Assembly: GCF_001665535.1 (NCBI RefSeq)
Contig: NZ_LZSQ01000069.1
Span: forward strand, 62,001 to 126,000
From: Mycobacterium sp. 852002-51961_SCH5331710
Lineage (GTDB): Bacteria; Actinomycetota; Actinomycetes; Mycobacteriales; Mycobacteriaceae
Direction of reading: 5' to 3'
Length of the DNA stretch: 64,000 nt
In this document: positions 9,571 through 19,000 of the stretch, piece after piece
How positions within the stretch are numbered: the stretch's first letter is position 1
Layout of the letters: every line of letters starts with the position of its first letter
Notes under the pieces: generated by a model
Seen by the model: only the letters and a program-made list of their open reading frames with translations
Told to the model about the DNA's origin: nothing
The model's database searches: none
Translations under genes and position numbers: made by a program

Positions 9571-10053
9571 ATGACGCACGTCCTGATTCTGGTTCTCGCT
9601 CTTCTGATCGGCGTCATCGCCGGTCTGCGCGCGCTCACGGCACCCGCGGTGGTCTCCTGGGGCGCGCTGCTGGGGTGGATCGATCTCGACGGGAAATGGT
9701 CGGAGTGGATGGCACATCCGATCACGGTCACGGTGTTGACCATCTTCCTGCTGGTCGAGTTGGTCACCGATCAGCTGCCGAGCACACCGAGCCGCAAGTC
9801 GGCGCCGCAGTTCATCACGCGGCTCATCATGGGCGCCTTCGCGGGAGCGGTGATCGGCAGCGCGTACTTCCACACCTTCAGCGCTCTCGGCGCCGGCATG
9901 ATCGGCGCGGTGCTCGGCACGATGGCCGGTGCCGCGGCACGCCAGCGTTTCGCCGACCTGCGCAGCGGTCAGGACCGTCCCGGCGCCATCCTCGAGGACA
10001 TCGTCGCGGTGGGCGGCGGCTTCCTGATCGCGTTCCTGGTCAGCCTGGTGTGA
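9571..10053 (+). CDS. DUF4126 integral membrane protein
   Basis: A 160-residue hydrophobic protein with about four predicted membrane segments (about 3-22, 48-65, 85-120 and 140-158). It fits the DUF4126 family and the position of Rv2120c, next to hisG in M. tuberculosis. Function is unknown. The start ATG at 9571 has a clear GGAGGTCGCT site. The CCGGAGGTCG string also occurs about 20 bp further upstream, so the ribosome-binding region is duplicated. It is followed four bases later by the disulfide oxidoreductase gene and probably co-transcribed with it. Confidence 0.85.
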   Translation: MTHVLILVLALLIGVIAGLRALTAPAVVSWGALLGWIDLDGKWSEWMAHPITVTVLTIFLLVELVTDQLPSTPSRKSAPQFITRLIMGAFAGAVIGSAYFHTFSALGAGMIGAVLGTMAGAAARQRFADLRSGQDRPGAILEDIVAVGGGFLIAFLVSLV

Positions 10054-10057
10054 ACAG

Positions 10058-11449
10058 ATGCCGTTTGAACTGGCTGAAGTGACAGAACGATTCGACGCGA
10101 TCATCGTCGGCGCCGGTCAGGCCGGCCCACCGCTGGCGGGGCGGCTCACCGAGGCGGGGCAGACGGTCGCGGTCATCGAACGCAAGCTCGTCGGCGGAAC
10201 GTGCGTCAACTACGGGTGCATCCCGACCAAGACCCTGGTCGCCAGCGCGCACGCCGCCCATCTCGCCCGCCGCGGCGCCGAATACGGGGTCAGCACAGGC
10301 GAGATCAGCGTCGACATGGCGAAGGTCAAGGCGCGCAAGGACAAGATCGTGCACGGCGACCGCGAGGGCGTCGAGTCCTGGCTCGAGGGCATGGACGGAT
10401 GCACGTTCATCCGCGGCCACGCACGGTTCGAGGACCCGCACACGATCCGCGTCGACGACCGTGTGCTGCACGGCGACAAGATCTTCCTCAACTTGGGTGG
10501 TCGAGCGGTGGCGCCCGACATGCCGGGGCTGTCGGACATCGACTATCTCACCAACGTCGGCATCCTCGAACTGGACACCGTCCCCGAACATCTCGTCATC
10601 ATCGGCGGCAGCTACATCGCGCTGGAGTTCGCGCAGATGTACCGGCGATTCGGGGCGGCCGTCACCGTGATCGAGAAGGGGCCGCGGCTGACCTCACGCG
10701 AGGATGAGGACGTCTCGGCCGCGGTCAAAGACATTCTCGAGGCCGAGGGCATCGATGTCGTCGTGAACGCCGATGCGATCCGATTCGTCAGAACTGACAA
10801 CGGTTTCGAGGTTGTCCCGAGCGAAGGTGCGGCGCCGATTGCGGGCACTCATCTGCTCGTCGCGGTAGGCCGAGCCCCGAACACCGACGATCTGGGCCTC
10901 GAGAACGCCGGTGTCGAAACCGACGCGCGCGGTTACATCGTCGTCGACGACCAGTTGCGCACCAGTGTCGAGCACATCTGGGCGATGGGGGACTGCAACG
11001 GCAAGGGTGCGTTCACGCACACGTCGTACAACGACTTCGAGATCGTCGCGGCGAACCTGCTCGATGACGACCCGCGCCGCGTCAGCGACCGCATCACCAC
11101 CTACGCGCTCTACATCGACCCGCCGCTGGGCCGCGCCGGGCTGACGGAAGACCAGGTGCGTAACTCGGGCCGAAAGGCGTTGGTCGGCAAGCGCCCGATG
11201 ACCCGCGTCGGGCGTGCGGTGGAGAAGGGGGAGACGCAGGGCTTCATGAAGGTCGTCGTCGACGCGGAGACCGAGCAGATCCTCGGCGCGGCGATCCTCG
11301 GGGTCGGCGGCGACGAGGTGATCCACTCGATCCTCGACATCATGACCGCCAAGAAGCCCTACACCGCGATCTCACGCACGATGCACATTCACCCGACGGT
11401 CAGCGAGTTGGTGCCTACGATGCTGCAGGAGATGACGCCGCTGCAGTGA
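10058..11449 (+). CDS. FAD-dependent pyridine nucleotide-disulfide oxidoreductase
   Basis: A 463-residue class I flavoprotein disulfide reductase. The FAD site IIVGAGQAGPPLAGRL starts near residue 16. The redox-active pair is in GGTCVNYGCIPTK. An NAD(P)H site (VIIGGSYIALEFAQMY) lies mid-protein, and the second FAD motif is IWAMGDCNGKGAFTHT. The C-terminal catalytic His-Glu dyad region is HIHPTVSELVPTM. It is often labelled mercuric reductase, but there is no N-terminal metal-binding domain and no C-terminal vicinal Cys pair. It is better called MerA/RclA-like with unknown substrate. Its 3' end overlaps the convergent flavodoxin gene by 35 bp. Confidence 0.88.
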   Translation: MPFELAEVTERFDAIIVGAGQAGPPLAGRLTEAGQTVAVIERKLVGGTCVNYGCIPTKTLVASAHAAHLARRGAEYGVSTGEISVDMAKVKARKDKIVHGDREGVESWLEGMDGCTFIRGHARFEDPHTIRVDDRVLHGDKIFLNLGGRAVAPDMPGLSDIDYLTNVGILELDTVPEHLVIIGGSYIALEFAQMYRRFGAAVTVIEKGPRLTSREDEDVSAAVKDILEAEGIDVVVNADAIRFVRTDNGFEVVPSEGAAPIAGTHLLVAVGRAPNTDDLGLENAGVETDARGYIVVDDQLRTSVEHIWAMGDCNGKGAFTHTSYNDFEIVAANLLDDDPRRVSDRITTYALYIDPPLGRAGLTEDQVRNSGRKALVGKRPMTRVGRAVEKGETQGFMKVVVDAETEQILGAAILGVGGDEVIHSILDIMTAKKPYTAISRTMHIHPTVSELVPTMLQEMTPLQ

Positions 11450-12047
11450 CCGACCGGCCGACGATGAATTGCCGTGTCACCAAGGCGAATCGGTGGCCGA
11501 GGTGGCGGTGGGTGGCGACGTCGGCGGGGTGGACCTGATCGGGGTTCGCGTCGACGTCGGTCTGTGCGCCGGCGCCGAGGAAGAAGCCCAGCCGGTTGAG
11601 GTCGTTCTCGCTTGCGTTCGAATGATTCCAGCCCGGGGGTAGCCCGAGGCTGACCCAGTGCATGTGATGCTGCGCAGCGAACACCGCCAGCGAGACAAGG
11701 GTGTTCAGCTTGTCGCCGCTTTTACCGCCGGAGTTGGTGAACCCGGCGGCCACCTTGTCGCGCCATGCGCCGGTGACACAGCGCCGCCCGGTCTTCTCGG
11801 TGAAAGCCTGGAACGCCGCGGACACGTTGCCCATGTAGGTAGCGGTGCCGAAGATGATGCCGTCGGCCGAGTCCAGGACGTCCCAGTCGGCGTCGGTGAT
11901 GCGGTCGACGGCGATCGGCGTGACGGCCGCACCCGCATCGCGTGCCCCTGCGACGACAGCTTCGGCCAGCGTGGCGGTGTGTCCGAATCCGGAGTGGTAG
12001 GCGACGGCCACTGCGGGAGCGGCGATATCAGATCCGTTGTGTACCAT
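11415..12047 (-). CDS. Flavodoxin-family (WrbA-like) NAD(P)H:quinone oxidoreductase
   Basis: A 210-residue FMN-binding protein. The phosphate loop is near the N-terminus (VAVAYHSGFGHTATLAEAV), followed by IIFGTATYMGNVSAAFQAF and the FTNSGGKSGDKLNTL loop typical of WrbA-like reductases that make two-electron reductions of quinones. The ATG at 12047 was chosen over an upstream in-frame start because CAGGAGCGA lies seven bases before it and the longer form would read through the neighbouring gene. It begins 1 bp after the stop of the AHSA1 gene, making it the last cistron of an ArsR-AHSA1-flavodoxin operon. Its C-terminus overlaps the convergent oxidoreductase gene. Confidence 0.88.
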   Translation of the reverse strand: MVHNGSDIAAPAVAVAYHSGFGHTATLAEAVVAGARDAGAAVTPIAVDRITDADWDVLDSADGIIFGTATYMGNVSAAFQAFTEKTGRRCVTGAWRDKVAAGFTNSGGKSGDKLNTLVSLAVFAAQHHMHWVSLGLPPGWNHSNASENDLNRLGFFLGAGAQTDVDANPDQVHPADVATHRHLGHRFALVTRQFIVGRSVTAAASSPAAS

Positions 12048-12048
12048 C

Positions 12049-12549
12049 TCAATTCGCTCCTGTCTGTGCGTTGTTGATCTCCGCGCGCCTGGCCAGCCAG
12101 TCCGGTAGCGGTTCATGCTGCAGATAGGCCTGCAGGCGATCGAGATAGGCGTGGGTGCCGCCGAGGAAGCCGCCGGCGTTGCGCACACCGAGCCCACGGT
12201 GAGTGAACCGCAACAGCGTGCCGCTGCCGTCGGGCGTCAGCTCGTAGCGGACCGTGCTGTCCTCAACGATCGGTTGGTGCCATTCGTGTTCGAGGACGTG
12301 TGGGGGATCCCAGACGAGGATGCGCCCGGTAACGCGCATCCGGTCGGGCGGCAACGGTGGGCCGGTGGGCACCATTTCGATCGTGCCGCCCTCGCGCGGT
12401 TCAATCGTCGTCGTGCCGAGCCATTCTCGGCGCTCCTCGGGGTCGGCGATGGCCGACCACACCGCCTCGATCGGGAAGGGCAGCCGCCGCTCGAAGGTCA
12501 GGACGGCGCGGTCGCCGTCGATGGTCAGTCGTCCGTTGCGGTCACTCAT
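12049..12549 (-). CDS. SRPBCC/AHSA1-domain protein
   Basis: A 166-residue protein of the Bet v1-like START fold, AHSA1 branch. The N-terminal strand and helix (VLTFERRLPFPIEAVWSAIA) and the DPEERREWLG stretch are typical. A later VWDPPHVLEHEWHQP strand pair forms the hydrophobic pocket. In actinobacteria such genes are commonly paired with an ArsR regulator, as here, and their ligands are mostly unknown. Its ATG at 12549 overlaps the 3' end of the ArsR gene by 8 bp, so it is translationally coupled. Confidence 0.87.
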   Translation of the reverse strand: MSDRNGRLTIDGDRAVLTFERRLPFPIEAVWSAIADPEERREWLGTTTIEPREGGTIEMVPTGPPLPPDRMRVTGRILVWDPPHVLEHEWHQPIVEDSTVRYELTPDGSGTLLRFTHRGLGVRNAGGFLGGTHAYLDRLQAYLQHEPLPDWLARRAEINNAQTGAN

Positions 12550-12862
12550 CGGAACTCCCGTGCTTGGCTTCCAGGTGACGCTCGAGGGCGTCGAGGTGGT
12601 CGGTCCAGATGCGTCGGTAGCGCGCGATCCAGTCGTCGATCGCCATGAGTCCGTCGGCGCGTAACGCGTAGATGCGGCGCTGCGCGTCGGGGCGAACCTC
12701 GACCAGGCCGACCTCGCGAAGAACCCGCAGATGGCGAGACACCGTCGGCTGAGTCAGTTCCGGCAAGCTGGCGACCAGTTCGCCCGCGGTGCGTTCGCCG
12801 TCGACGAGCTGGTCGAGCAGCGCGCGGCGGCTCGGCTCAGCGACCGCTTCGAAGACGTCCAT
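12542..12862 (-). CDS. ArsR-family transcriptional regulator
   Basis: A 106-residue winged-helix repressor. The N-terminus reads AVAEPSRRALLDQLVDGERT, the recognition helix region is LTQPTVSRHLRVLREVGLV, and the wing is RPDAQRRIYALR. No Cys is present, so this is not a thiol metal sensor; it belongs to the group found with AHSA1 proteins. It heads the operon with AHSA1 and flavodoxin genes. A perfect 14-bp palindrome 19 bp upstream of the start is the likely autoregulatory operator. Ligand unknown. Confidence 0.9.
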   Translation of the reverse strand: MDVFEAVAEPSRRALLDQLVDGERTAGELVASLPELTQPTVSRHLRVLREVGLVEVRPDAQRRIYALRADGLMAIDDWIARYRRIWTDHLDALERHLEAKHGSSDE

Positions 12863-12880
12863 GCGGTTAGTATTGCACTA

Positions 12881-12894
12881 CGTCTATATAGACG
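12881..12894. promoter_or_regulatory. Palindromic operator of the ArsR operon
   Basis: CGTCTATATAGACG is a perfect palindrome, in an AT-richer patch than its surroundings, between the ArsR start (12862) and the end of the YiaA-like gene (12909). Outer bases TGC and GCA extend the symmetry imperfectly. Location and form suit autoregulation by ArsR. Confidence 0.6.
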
Positions 12895-12908
12895 CAAGCA
12901 CATATATC

Positions 12909-13193
12909 TCAGGTTGCGGTGAACGGATTGTGTTCGGCGATGAGCTTCTCGATCCGCGCCTCGTCGAGCCGAACCCGGATGGTGGCGGCTTCCTGTTGGT
13001 CGCGGATCACCTTGGCCAGTGTGAACGAACTGGTGACCAGGAAGAGCGCGGTCATGGCGAGAAACAGTCGTTGCCACGGGTCAAGCGGCAGAAAGAGAAT
13101 GCCGCCGAGCATGCCGAGCAGGCTCACGCCGAAGGCGATGGCGGCTTGGAGGAAGTAGGCGGCGGTGGTCCGCGCGGTGGTCGGTGTGTCCAT
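12909..13193 (-). CDS. YiaA/YiaB-like inner membrane protein
   Basis: A 94-residue protein with two predicted membrane helices (about 12-36 and 41-60) connected by a short LPLDPWQR turn, then a charged C-terminal helix. The layout and the FLVTSSFTLAKVIRDQQEA stretch fit the YiaAB family. Function is unknown. It lies upstream of the ArsR operon on the same strand, but the ArsR operator separates them, so it may not belong to that operon. Confidence 0.75.
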   Translation of the reverse strand: MDTPTTARTTAAYFLQAAIAFGVSLLGMLGGILFLPLDPWQRLFLAMTALFLVTSSFTLAKVIRDQQEAATIRVRLDEARIEKLIAEHNPFTAT

Positions 13194-13351
13194 GTCGCCA
13201 GCGTGCAGTCACGGTTCGCTCGGGGGGTAGGGAGAACTACGCGATTCGGTGTCCGTCGCCGGTTTCGGGCTCTTATCCCCAACGTCGAGTTCATCCACAG
13301 ATTGGGTGGACGCGCTGTTGGACGCGACTAAGAGGTGACAGGATCGAAACT

Positions 13352-14863
13352 ATGTTCGACAGCGTCGACGACGCCGCCTTGGTGGCCGAGATCGAGGGCG
13401 CCGGGCGCGCAGAGGCCTCGGCGGCGGCGCACAAGCTGGCGCTGATCGCCGAGCTGGTGCGCCGCCGCGAGGATGCCGCTGTCGAGGATCAACAGCACTG
13501 GGTCTGTGATCCGTGGGCGGCTGCGGCGTGCGAGGTGGCGGCCGCGTTGCATGTGGGGCAACGAGCGGCGTCCAAGCAAATGCGCATCGCTGTGCAGTTG
13601 TGGGACAGGTTGCCTTCTGTGGCGGCCTTGTTCGCCGAAGGGGCGGTGAGCGCGTCGGTGGTGGCGACGCTGACGTGGCGCACTCATCTGATCGAAGACG
13701 AGCAGACACTGGCGATTGTCGATGCTCAGTTGGCTTCCCACGTCGCCGAATTCGGAGCGATGACAGCGACCCAGCTGGAGAGGACGGTCGACAAGGTCGT
13801 CGACAGTGTCGACCCGGCGGCGGTCCGGCGGACGCGGACAGCGGCGCGTGGACGCGACGTGCGGTTCGGTCATCCCGATGACGAGACGGGGACGACGACG
13901 GTGTTCGCACGGTTGACCAACGCCGATGCCGTGGCGCTCAAGAATCGGGTAACGGTGATATCGGACGAGGTCTGCTCCGACGACCCACGCACGCCGGGAC
14001 AGCGACGCTCGGACGCACTGGGCGTGATCGGGCACAATGGAGAGCGCCTGGCGTGCCGGTGCGGCGATGCGAAATGTCCGGCTGCAGGCGTGGATTGGCG
14101 CGCCGCGAGCACGACGATCTATGTGATCGCCGAACCGGAAGCGGCGGTAGGCGCGGTGGACAAGTTCCTCGATGGGGACGAGGAGTCGAATCCGCTGCCG
14201 CTTTTCGAACCCGATCCGAAACTGGAGCCGGCGGTACCCGCGCGGCCCGCGGCGCTGCGGCCGGGTCGTGGGGGCGCGGTGGTCGTCGGCGGGGGAGTGC
14301 TGCCGGCGCCGATGGTCGCGCAATTGATCGCCGACGGGGCGAAGGTCACCAATTTGACTAGGCCAGAGGGAGATCCCTCAGATGCGTACCGGCCACCGGC
14401 GGTGGTGGAGAGGTTTGTCCGCATGCGGGATATGACCTGTCGGTTCCCAGGATGCGATCGCCCCGCCGAATTCTGCGATGTCGACCACACAACACCGTGG
14501 CCGGCGGGTGCAACCCATCCGTCAAATATCAAGTGCCTGTGTCGAATTCACCATCTGCTCAAGACGTTCTGGCGGGGTTGGTCGGATCAGCAGTTAGCCG
14601 ATGGCGCTGTGGTGTGGACAAGTCCGTCAGGGCGCACCTACACCACGTTCCCGGCGAGCAGGACGCTCTTCCCGCTGTGGGACACCGCGACCGCCGCGTT
14701 GCCGCCACCCGCTACGTCGTCGCCACCCAGCGCGGACAAATCGGGGAAGATGCCGCGGCGTCGACGCACTCGTGCGGCCGAGCAAGCGCGCCACATCGCC
14801 GCCGAACGGGCACTCAACGAGGCTGAACTCGCCGATCGCGAACGGCCATCGCCGTCGGGGTAG
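13352..14863 (+). CDS. DUF222/HNH endonuclease (13E12 repeat family)
   Basis: A 503-residue protein with an N-terminal DUF222 helical region (about 1-270) and a C-terminal HNH nuclease. The nuclease has CRFPGC (Zn pair), CDVDHTTPWPAG (catalytic DH), a conserved Asn in SNIKCLC, and CRIHH. This is the mycobacterial 13E12 repeat family, which has many copies per genome, spreads by unknown means, and is suspected of DNA-related or selfish functions. The ATG at 13352 was preferred to an upstream start because the protein begins MFDSVDDAALVAEIE as relatives do and the extension is not protein-like. A Cys-containing insertion (LACRCGDAKCPAAG) sits between the two domains. Confidence 0.88.
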   Translation: MFDSVDDAALVAEIEGAGRAEASAAAHKLALIAELVRRREDAAVEDQQHWVCDPWAAAACEVAAALHVGQRAASKQMRIAVQLWDRLPSVAALFAEGAVSASVVATLTWRTHLIEDEQTLAIVDAQLASHVAEFGAMTATQLERTVDKVVDSVDPAAVRRTRTAARGRDVRFGHPDDETGTTTVFARLTNADAVALKNRVTVISDEVCSDDPRTPGQRRSDALGVIGHNGERLACRCGDAKCPAAGVDWRAASTTIYVIAEPEAAVGAVDKFLDGDEESNPLPLFEPDPKLEPAVPARPAALRPGRGGAVVVGGGVLPAPMVAQLIADGAKVTNLTRPEGDPSDAYRPPAVVERFVRMRDMTCRFPGCDRPAEFCDVDHTTPWPAGATHPSNIKCLCRIHHLLKTFWRGWSDQQLADGAVVWTSPSGRTYTTFPASRTLFPLWDTATAALPPPATSSPPSADKSGKMPRRRRTRAAEQARHIAAERALNEAELADRERPSPSG

Positions 14864-14876
14864 TGACGGCAGACCG

Positions 14877-15395
14877 TCAGACGCCGGTGCGGCCGTCGAT
14901 GCGTTCCCGGATCAAATCGGCGTGCCCGCAGTGACGTGCGTACTCCGTGATCATGTGCGCGAAGATCCACCGCAGGCTGACTTCGCCGCCCATGAACGCA
15001 CTGGTGTCGTCGAGGGAGCGTGCCGCACAATTGACACGTGCATGGCGAATCTCGTTCTGCCACAGCTCGACAGCCTCGCGATATGAAGATTGCTGTGACA
15101 GTTCGAAACCGCCGTCATGACCCTGGGGGTGCGGCGTCGCGGCGAAGATCGGCGGCGCATCCTCTCCGGCCAGCACCCGGCGGAACCAGTTGCGTTCCAC
15201 CTCGGCGGCATGCTGCACCAGGCCCAGCAGTGTCATCTGCGATGGCTCCACCGACGCGGTGTGCAATTGCACCTCGTCGAGGCCCTCGCACTTGGCGGCA
15301 AGGGTCCCGCGGTAGAAGTCCAGCCAACCCTCCAACGTCGTGCGCTCATCCGCGTTCATCGGCGGCATCGCCCGATCCATAGTCATCACACCCAT
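14877..15395 (-). CDS. DinB/DUF664-family protein
   Basis: A 172-residue four-helix-bundle protein of the DinB superfamily. The likely metal-binding His residues are in LLGLVQHAAEVERNWF and HMITEYARHCGHADLIRE. Relatives include thiol-dependent enzymes that use mycothiol in actinobacteria, but no substrate can be assigned. The ATG at 15395 (MGVMTMDRA) is taken as the start; an upstream frame extends ten more codons. It is convergent with the HNH gene, with 13 bp between stops. Confidence 0.82.
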   Translation of the reverse strand: MGVMTMDRAMPPMNADERTTLEGWLDFYRGTLAAKCEGLDEVQLHTASVEPSQMTLLGLVQHAAEVERNWFRRVLAGEDAPPIFAATPHPQGHDGGFELSQQSSYREAVELWQNEIRHARVNCAARSLDDTSAFMGGEVSLRWIFAHMITEYARHCGHADLIRERIDGRTGV

Positions 15396-15472
15396 GGTGC
15401 CCTCTGACGGGTCGAACGCACGCACCCGGTGCCGGCAATCGACCCCTCAAGCCGTGGGCCGAGGGACGGCGG

Positions 15473-16270
15473 TCACGGGCGGCGTTGCACCAGGAGCGTC
15501 TGCGCCGAGGTGCCGATGAACCCCTGCCGGTCGAAGAGTTCCGCGGTGGTCGCCCCGATACCGTCCGGGCCGATCGAACCGCGTGCCCGCACCGCGAAGT
15601 CGTCGCCCGCGGGCAGCCGATGCAAATGCACCGCGGTGTCGGTGTTCATGAACACGAATGCTTCCGGATCCAACGCTGCGCCGGCACCGTTCGCGCTGTC
15701 GACGACCATCGCCAGCCGCTGCAATGCCGTCGTCGGCTCCGAATCAACAAGCGGGACAAGCGGACTCATCCATACCACGTTGCCGGTCTCACCCGTCTCC
15801 GGCTGGCGCCGCCAGCTCACCGTCTCCAGGTAGCCCTTGGCGCCCACCCAGCCGTGCGGAACCTCGGCGGCCTCGCCCTCGACGAGCGGGGGATAGCGAT
15901 CGGTCGCGGCGTCGGCGGTGTCACTGGTCGCCAGCAACCACGCCGTGACGCGCGCGACCACCCGTTGCCCGCCGTCGGGCCGCGTCTCCGACATCTCGGC
16001 GGCCATCATCGAGATTCGCTTACCCGGCCGTTCCACCCACGCCCGCACCCTGACTTGCGCGACCGGTATCGCGCCCAGGATGTCCAAGGTCAACCGGCCG
16101 ACGCGTAACCCCGAATCGCCGGCCAGCTCTTCGATCAGCCGCGTCATCAACGCCAACGGCGGTGAGCCGTGCTGGATTTCGGGATCCCAGTTGCTGCGGG
16201 TGCCGTCGGTGGAGTCGAAGACCTGGTAATCGCCGTCGACCCCGACACGCCGGTACAGGCATTCGATCAT
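15473..16270 (-). CDS. Acyl-CoA thioesterase-like double hotdog protein
   Basis: A 265-residue protein with two hotdog-like halves. The first contains HGSPPLALMTRLIEEL, the TesB-like lipid-binding segment, and the second ends with VHLHRLPAGDDFAVRARG and a terminal LFDRQGFIGTSAQTLLVQ, as in the mycobacterial thioesterase family (4HBT_3/TesB-like). The role is probably hydrolysis of acyl-CoA, with unknown chain preference. It may be read with the RecB-like gene, which ends after it on the same strand. A purine-rich stretch GGAGGGAGCGGGAG precedes its start. Confidence 0.8.
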   Translation of the reverse strand: MIECLYRRVGVDGDYQVFDSTDGTRSNWDPEIQHGSPPLALMTRLIEELAGDSGLRVGRLTLDILGAIPVAQVRVRAWVERPGKRISMMAAEMSETRPDGGQRVVARVTAWLLATSDTADAATDRYPPLVEGEAAEVPHGWVGAKGYLETVSWRRQPETGETGNVVWMSPLVPLVDSEPTTALQRLAMVVDSANGAGAALDPEAFVFMNTDTAVHLHRLPAGDDFAVRARGSIGPDGIGATTAELFDRQGFIGTSAQTLLVQRRP

Positions 16271-16337
16271 GCCTCGGCTCCCGCTCCCTCCGGTCCTCGC
16301 TGCGCTGCGATCCTCGCTCGCGGTCGACTTCGGGCGA

Positions 16338-17225
16338 TCACGCCGCGGACTCCGCCGCCCGCATCACGATGTCCTCGGCCGTCGGTGATCCCTCGTCGGG
16401 CACCTCGGGCCATCCCGGATACGGCGGCGGCGTACCGCCGAACACCGGGCAGTGCGCATGGTGGGCACACCAGTCGCACATCGCCGATGGCTGCGGACGG
16501 AAATCGCCTGTGGCTCCGGCGTTCTGGATGGCCCGCCAGATGGCCGTCAGCGTCTTTTCGAACCGCAGCAGCTCCTCGTGGTCGGGCGTGTAGTCGAGGA
16601 TCTGTCCGTCGGCCAGGTACAGCAGTCGCAGCCGCGTCGGCAGCACACCACGCGACCGCAGCAGTGCCACCGCATAGAACTTCATCTGGAACATGGCCTT
16701 GAACTCGGCCAGCGCCCGCGCCTCGGGCGGCGCCTTACCGGTCTTGTAGTCGACCACCCGCATCTCGCCGGTCGGGGCGACGTCGATGCGGTCGACGAAG
16801 CCGCGCAGCAGCGTTCCGTCCTCCAACTCGACCTCGACGCGCTGTTCACAGCCCTGCGGATCGAAACGCGTGGGGTCCTCGAGCCGGTAATAGCCGGCCA
16901 GCAGGTCGCGCGCCTCCGTCAGCAGCGTTGCCCGCACCTCGGGCGCGAACTCGTCGGCGATGCCCGGCTGCTCGGCCACGATCCGCTCCCACGCCGGCTC
17001 GACAAGCGTCAGCGCGGTCGCGCGCCCGCGCTGTGCGGCAGGCAGCGCATACAGCTGCTCGAGCGCGGCGTGTACGACCGAACCGCGAACCTGGGCAACC
17101 GACGACGGCTCGGGAAGCCGGTCGATCGCGCGGAACCGGTACAGCAGCGGGCACTGCTTGAAGTCCGCGGCCCGCGACGGGGACAGCGCGGGGCGTCGCA
17201 TCTTCTGCTCGCCCCGGTCGGTCAT
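16338..17225 (-). CDS. RecB-family PD-(D/E)XK exonuclease with Fe-S motif
   Basis: A 295-residue nuclease of the PDDEXK_1/Cas4-like family, orthologous by position to Rv2119. The core is visible: RGSVVHAALEQLY, then a metal Asp in LRGFVDRIDV and the catalytic VVDYKTGKAP. Cys25 (FKQCPLLYRF) together with the C-terminal cluster CDWCAHHAHC supplies the four cysteines expected for a 4Fe-4S cluster in AddB/Cas4-like nucleases. There are no CRISPR genes nearby, so a stand-alone DNA repair role is more likely. A TAGGCT box lies six bases before the ATG. Confidence 0.9.
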   Translation of the reverse strand: MTDRGEQKMRRPALSPSRAADFKQCPLLYRFRAIDRLPEPSSVAQVRGSVVHAALEQLYALPAAQRGRATALTLVEPAWERIVAEQPGIADEFAPEVRATLLTEARDLLAGYYRLEDPTRFDPQGCEQRVEVELEDGTLLRGFVDRIDVAPTGEMRVVDYKTGKAPPEARALAEFKAMFQMKFYAVALLRSRGVLPTRLRLLYLADGQILDYTPDHEELLRFEKTLTAIWRAIQNAGATGDFRPQPSAMCDWCAHHAHCPVFGGTPPPYPGWPEVPDEGSPTAEDIVMRAAESAA

Positions 17226-17293
17226 GACGTCAGCCTAAGACCGGTGTCCGACAACCCCGGCCACCCACGGCGGCGCGTCTACTGGCAGGCTGA

Positions 17294-18133
<840 letters not shown>

Positions 18134-18143
18134 GGGCCGGTCG

Positions 18144-18440
18144 CTATTCGTCGGTGCTGCGGTGCAGCCCGCGCCGTGCCGACAGCAGCTCGAACTCCGG
18201 GCGCGCGGCCACCAGACGCTCGGCGGCGTCGAGCACCTCGACCACGTGCCCGCGGTCCGCAGACACCAGCGCCACGCCGACATTGGCCCGTCGGTACAAC
18301 TCCTGAGCGCCGGTCTCGGCCGCCGAGACGGAGAAGCGGCGATGCAGTTCGGCGATCACCGGCCGGATCGCGGAGCGTTTCTCCTTGAGCGAGCGCACGT
18401 CGCCGAGCAGCAGATCGAATTCGAGCCAACCGATCCACAT
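18144..18440 (-). CDS. DUF503 (YlxP-like) protein
   Basis: A 98-residue protein of the DUF503 family, positional match of Rv2117. It has the ferredoxin-like core with SLKEKRSAIRPVIAEL and a basic patch. YlxP relatives are linked to ribosome or RNA handling, but the role in mycobacteria is unproven. It lies 7 bp beyond the lppK stop on the same strand, so the two are probably co-transcribed. Confidence 0.85.
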   Translation of the reverse strand: MWIGWLEFDLLLGDVRSLKEKRSAIRPVIAELHRRFSVSAAETGAQELYRRANVGVALVSADRGHVVEVLDAAERLVAARPEFELLSARRGLHRSTDE

Positions 18441-18447
18441 CGACGGC

Positions 18448-18993
18448 TCACGGCGTCGGCGTCGGTGTGGGGACCGGACCGAGCTGCAGCAGCTGGTCGG
18501 TGGTCGACCGGGTCAGTTGCCAGTGGTCGTCGGCGAAGCGGAACTGCATCGGGAAGGTGAACTCGCCCGCCTGCGGATTGGCGGTCTTCACGGTGACGAT
18601 CGCCTGCACGACGCCCTTGGCGCCGTCGGCCCAGGTGAGGTCCCTGGCCTCGAAGGGGGCGGGGGAGTAGCCGCCGTCGCGCAGGGCGATCGCGAACTTG
18701 TCCATCGACTCGCCGTCGGCGGGTGTGGCGTTCTCGATCAGGTTGAGCTTCTCGGGGCCGGGGATGTTCGCGTCGGCGATACGGCCCAGCACGTCGGTGA
18801 GCGCCTCGGGCGGCGGCAGGGGGGCCAGCGTCGACGCCGGGTCCGGCGGCTGCACCGTCGGCGACGTGGTGGCCGGCGGCTGTGGTGGTGGCTCGTTCGC
18901 GGCGGGGTGCTCGTCGGCGCCACATCCGCATAGCCCGAGCGCCGCCGCAAACGCGACGGCGCTCAGGACTGCGAAACGTTTGGTGCGACGCAC
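18448..18993 (-). CDS. lppK: Lipoprotein LppK
   Basis: A 181-residue exported lipoprotein. The signal peptide (basic MRRTKR, hydrophobic AVLSAVAFAAALG) ends in a lipobox LCGC with lipid-accepting Cys24. A Pro/Thr-rich spacer (about 32-60) links to a folded domain from about 63 to 172. That domain (LTDVLGRIADANIPG, then FPMQFRFADDHWQLTR) has the same plan as the MTB12/CFP-2 antigen, so LppK and the neighbouring MTB12-like gene look like tandem paralogues. Ortholog of Rv2116 by position. A repetitive TPTPTP tail closes the protein. Confidence 0.88.
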   Translation of the reverse strand: MRRTKRFAVLSAVAFAAALGLCGCGADEHPAANEPPPQPPATTSPTVQPPDPASTLAPLPPPEALTDVLGRIADANIPGPEKLNLIENATPADGESMDKFAIALRDGGYSPAPFEARDLTWADGAKGVVQAIVTVKTANPQAGEFTFPMQFRFADDHWQLTRSTTDQLLQLGPVPTPTPTP

Positions 18994-19000
18994 CGGGCTC

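Noticed and set aside
10058-11449. Mercuric reductase (merA)
   Set aside because: No metal-binding N-terminal domain and no C-terminal vicinal Cys pair, and no mer genes nearby.
16338-17225. CRISPR-associated Cas4
   Set aside because: The nuclease is Cas4/RecB-like, but no cas genes or repeat array occur; the position matches the stand-alone Rv2119.
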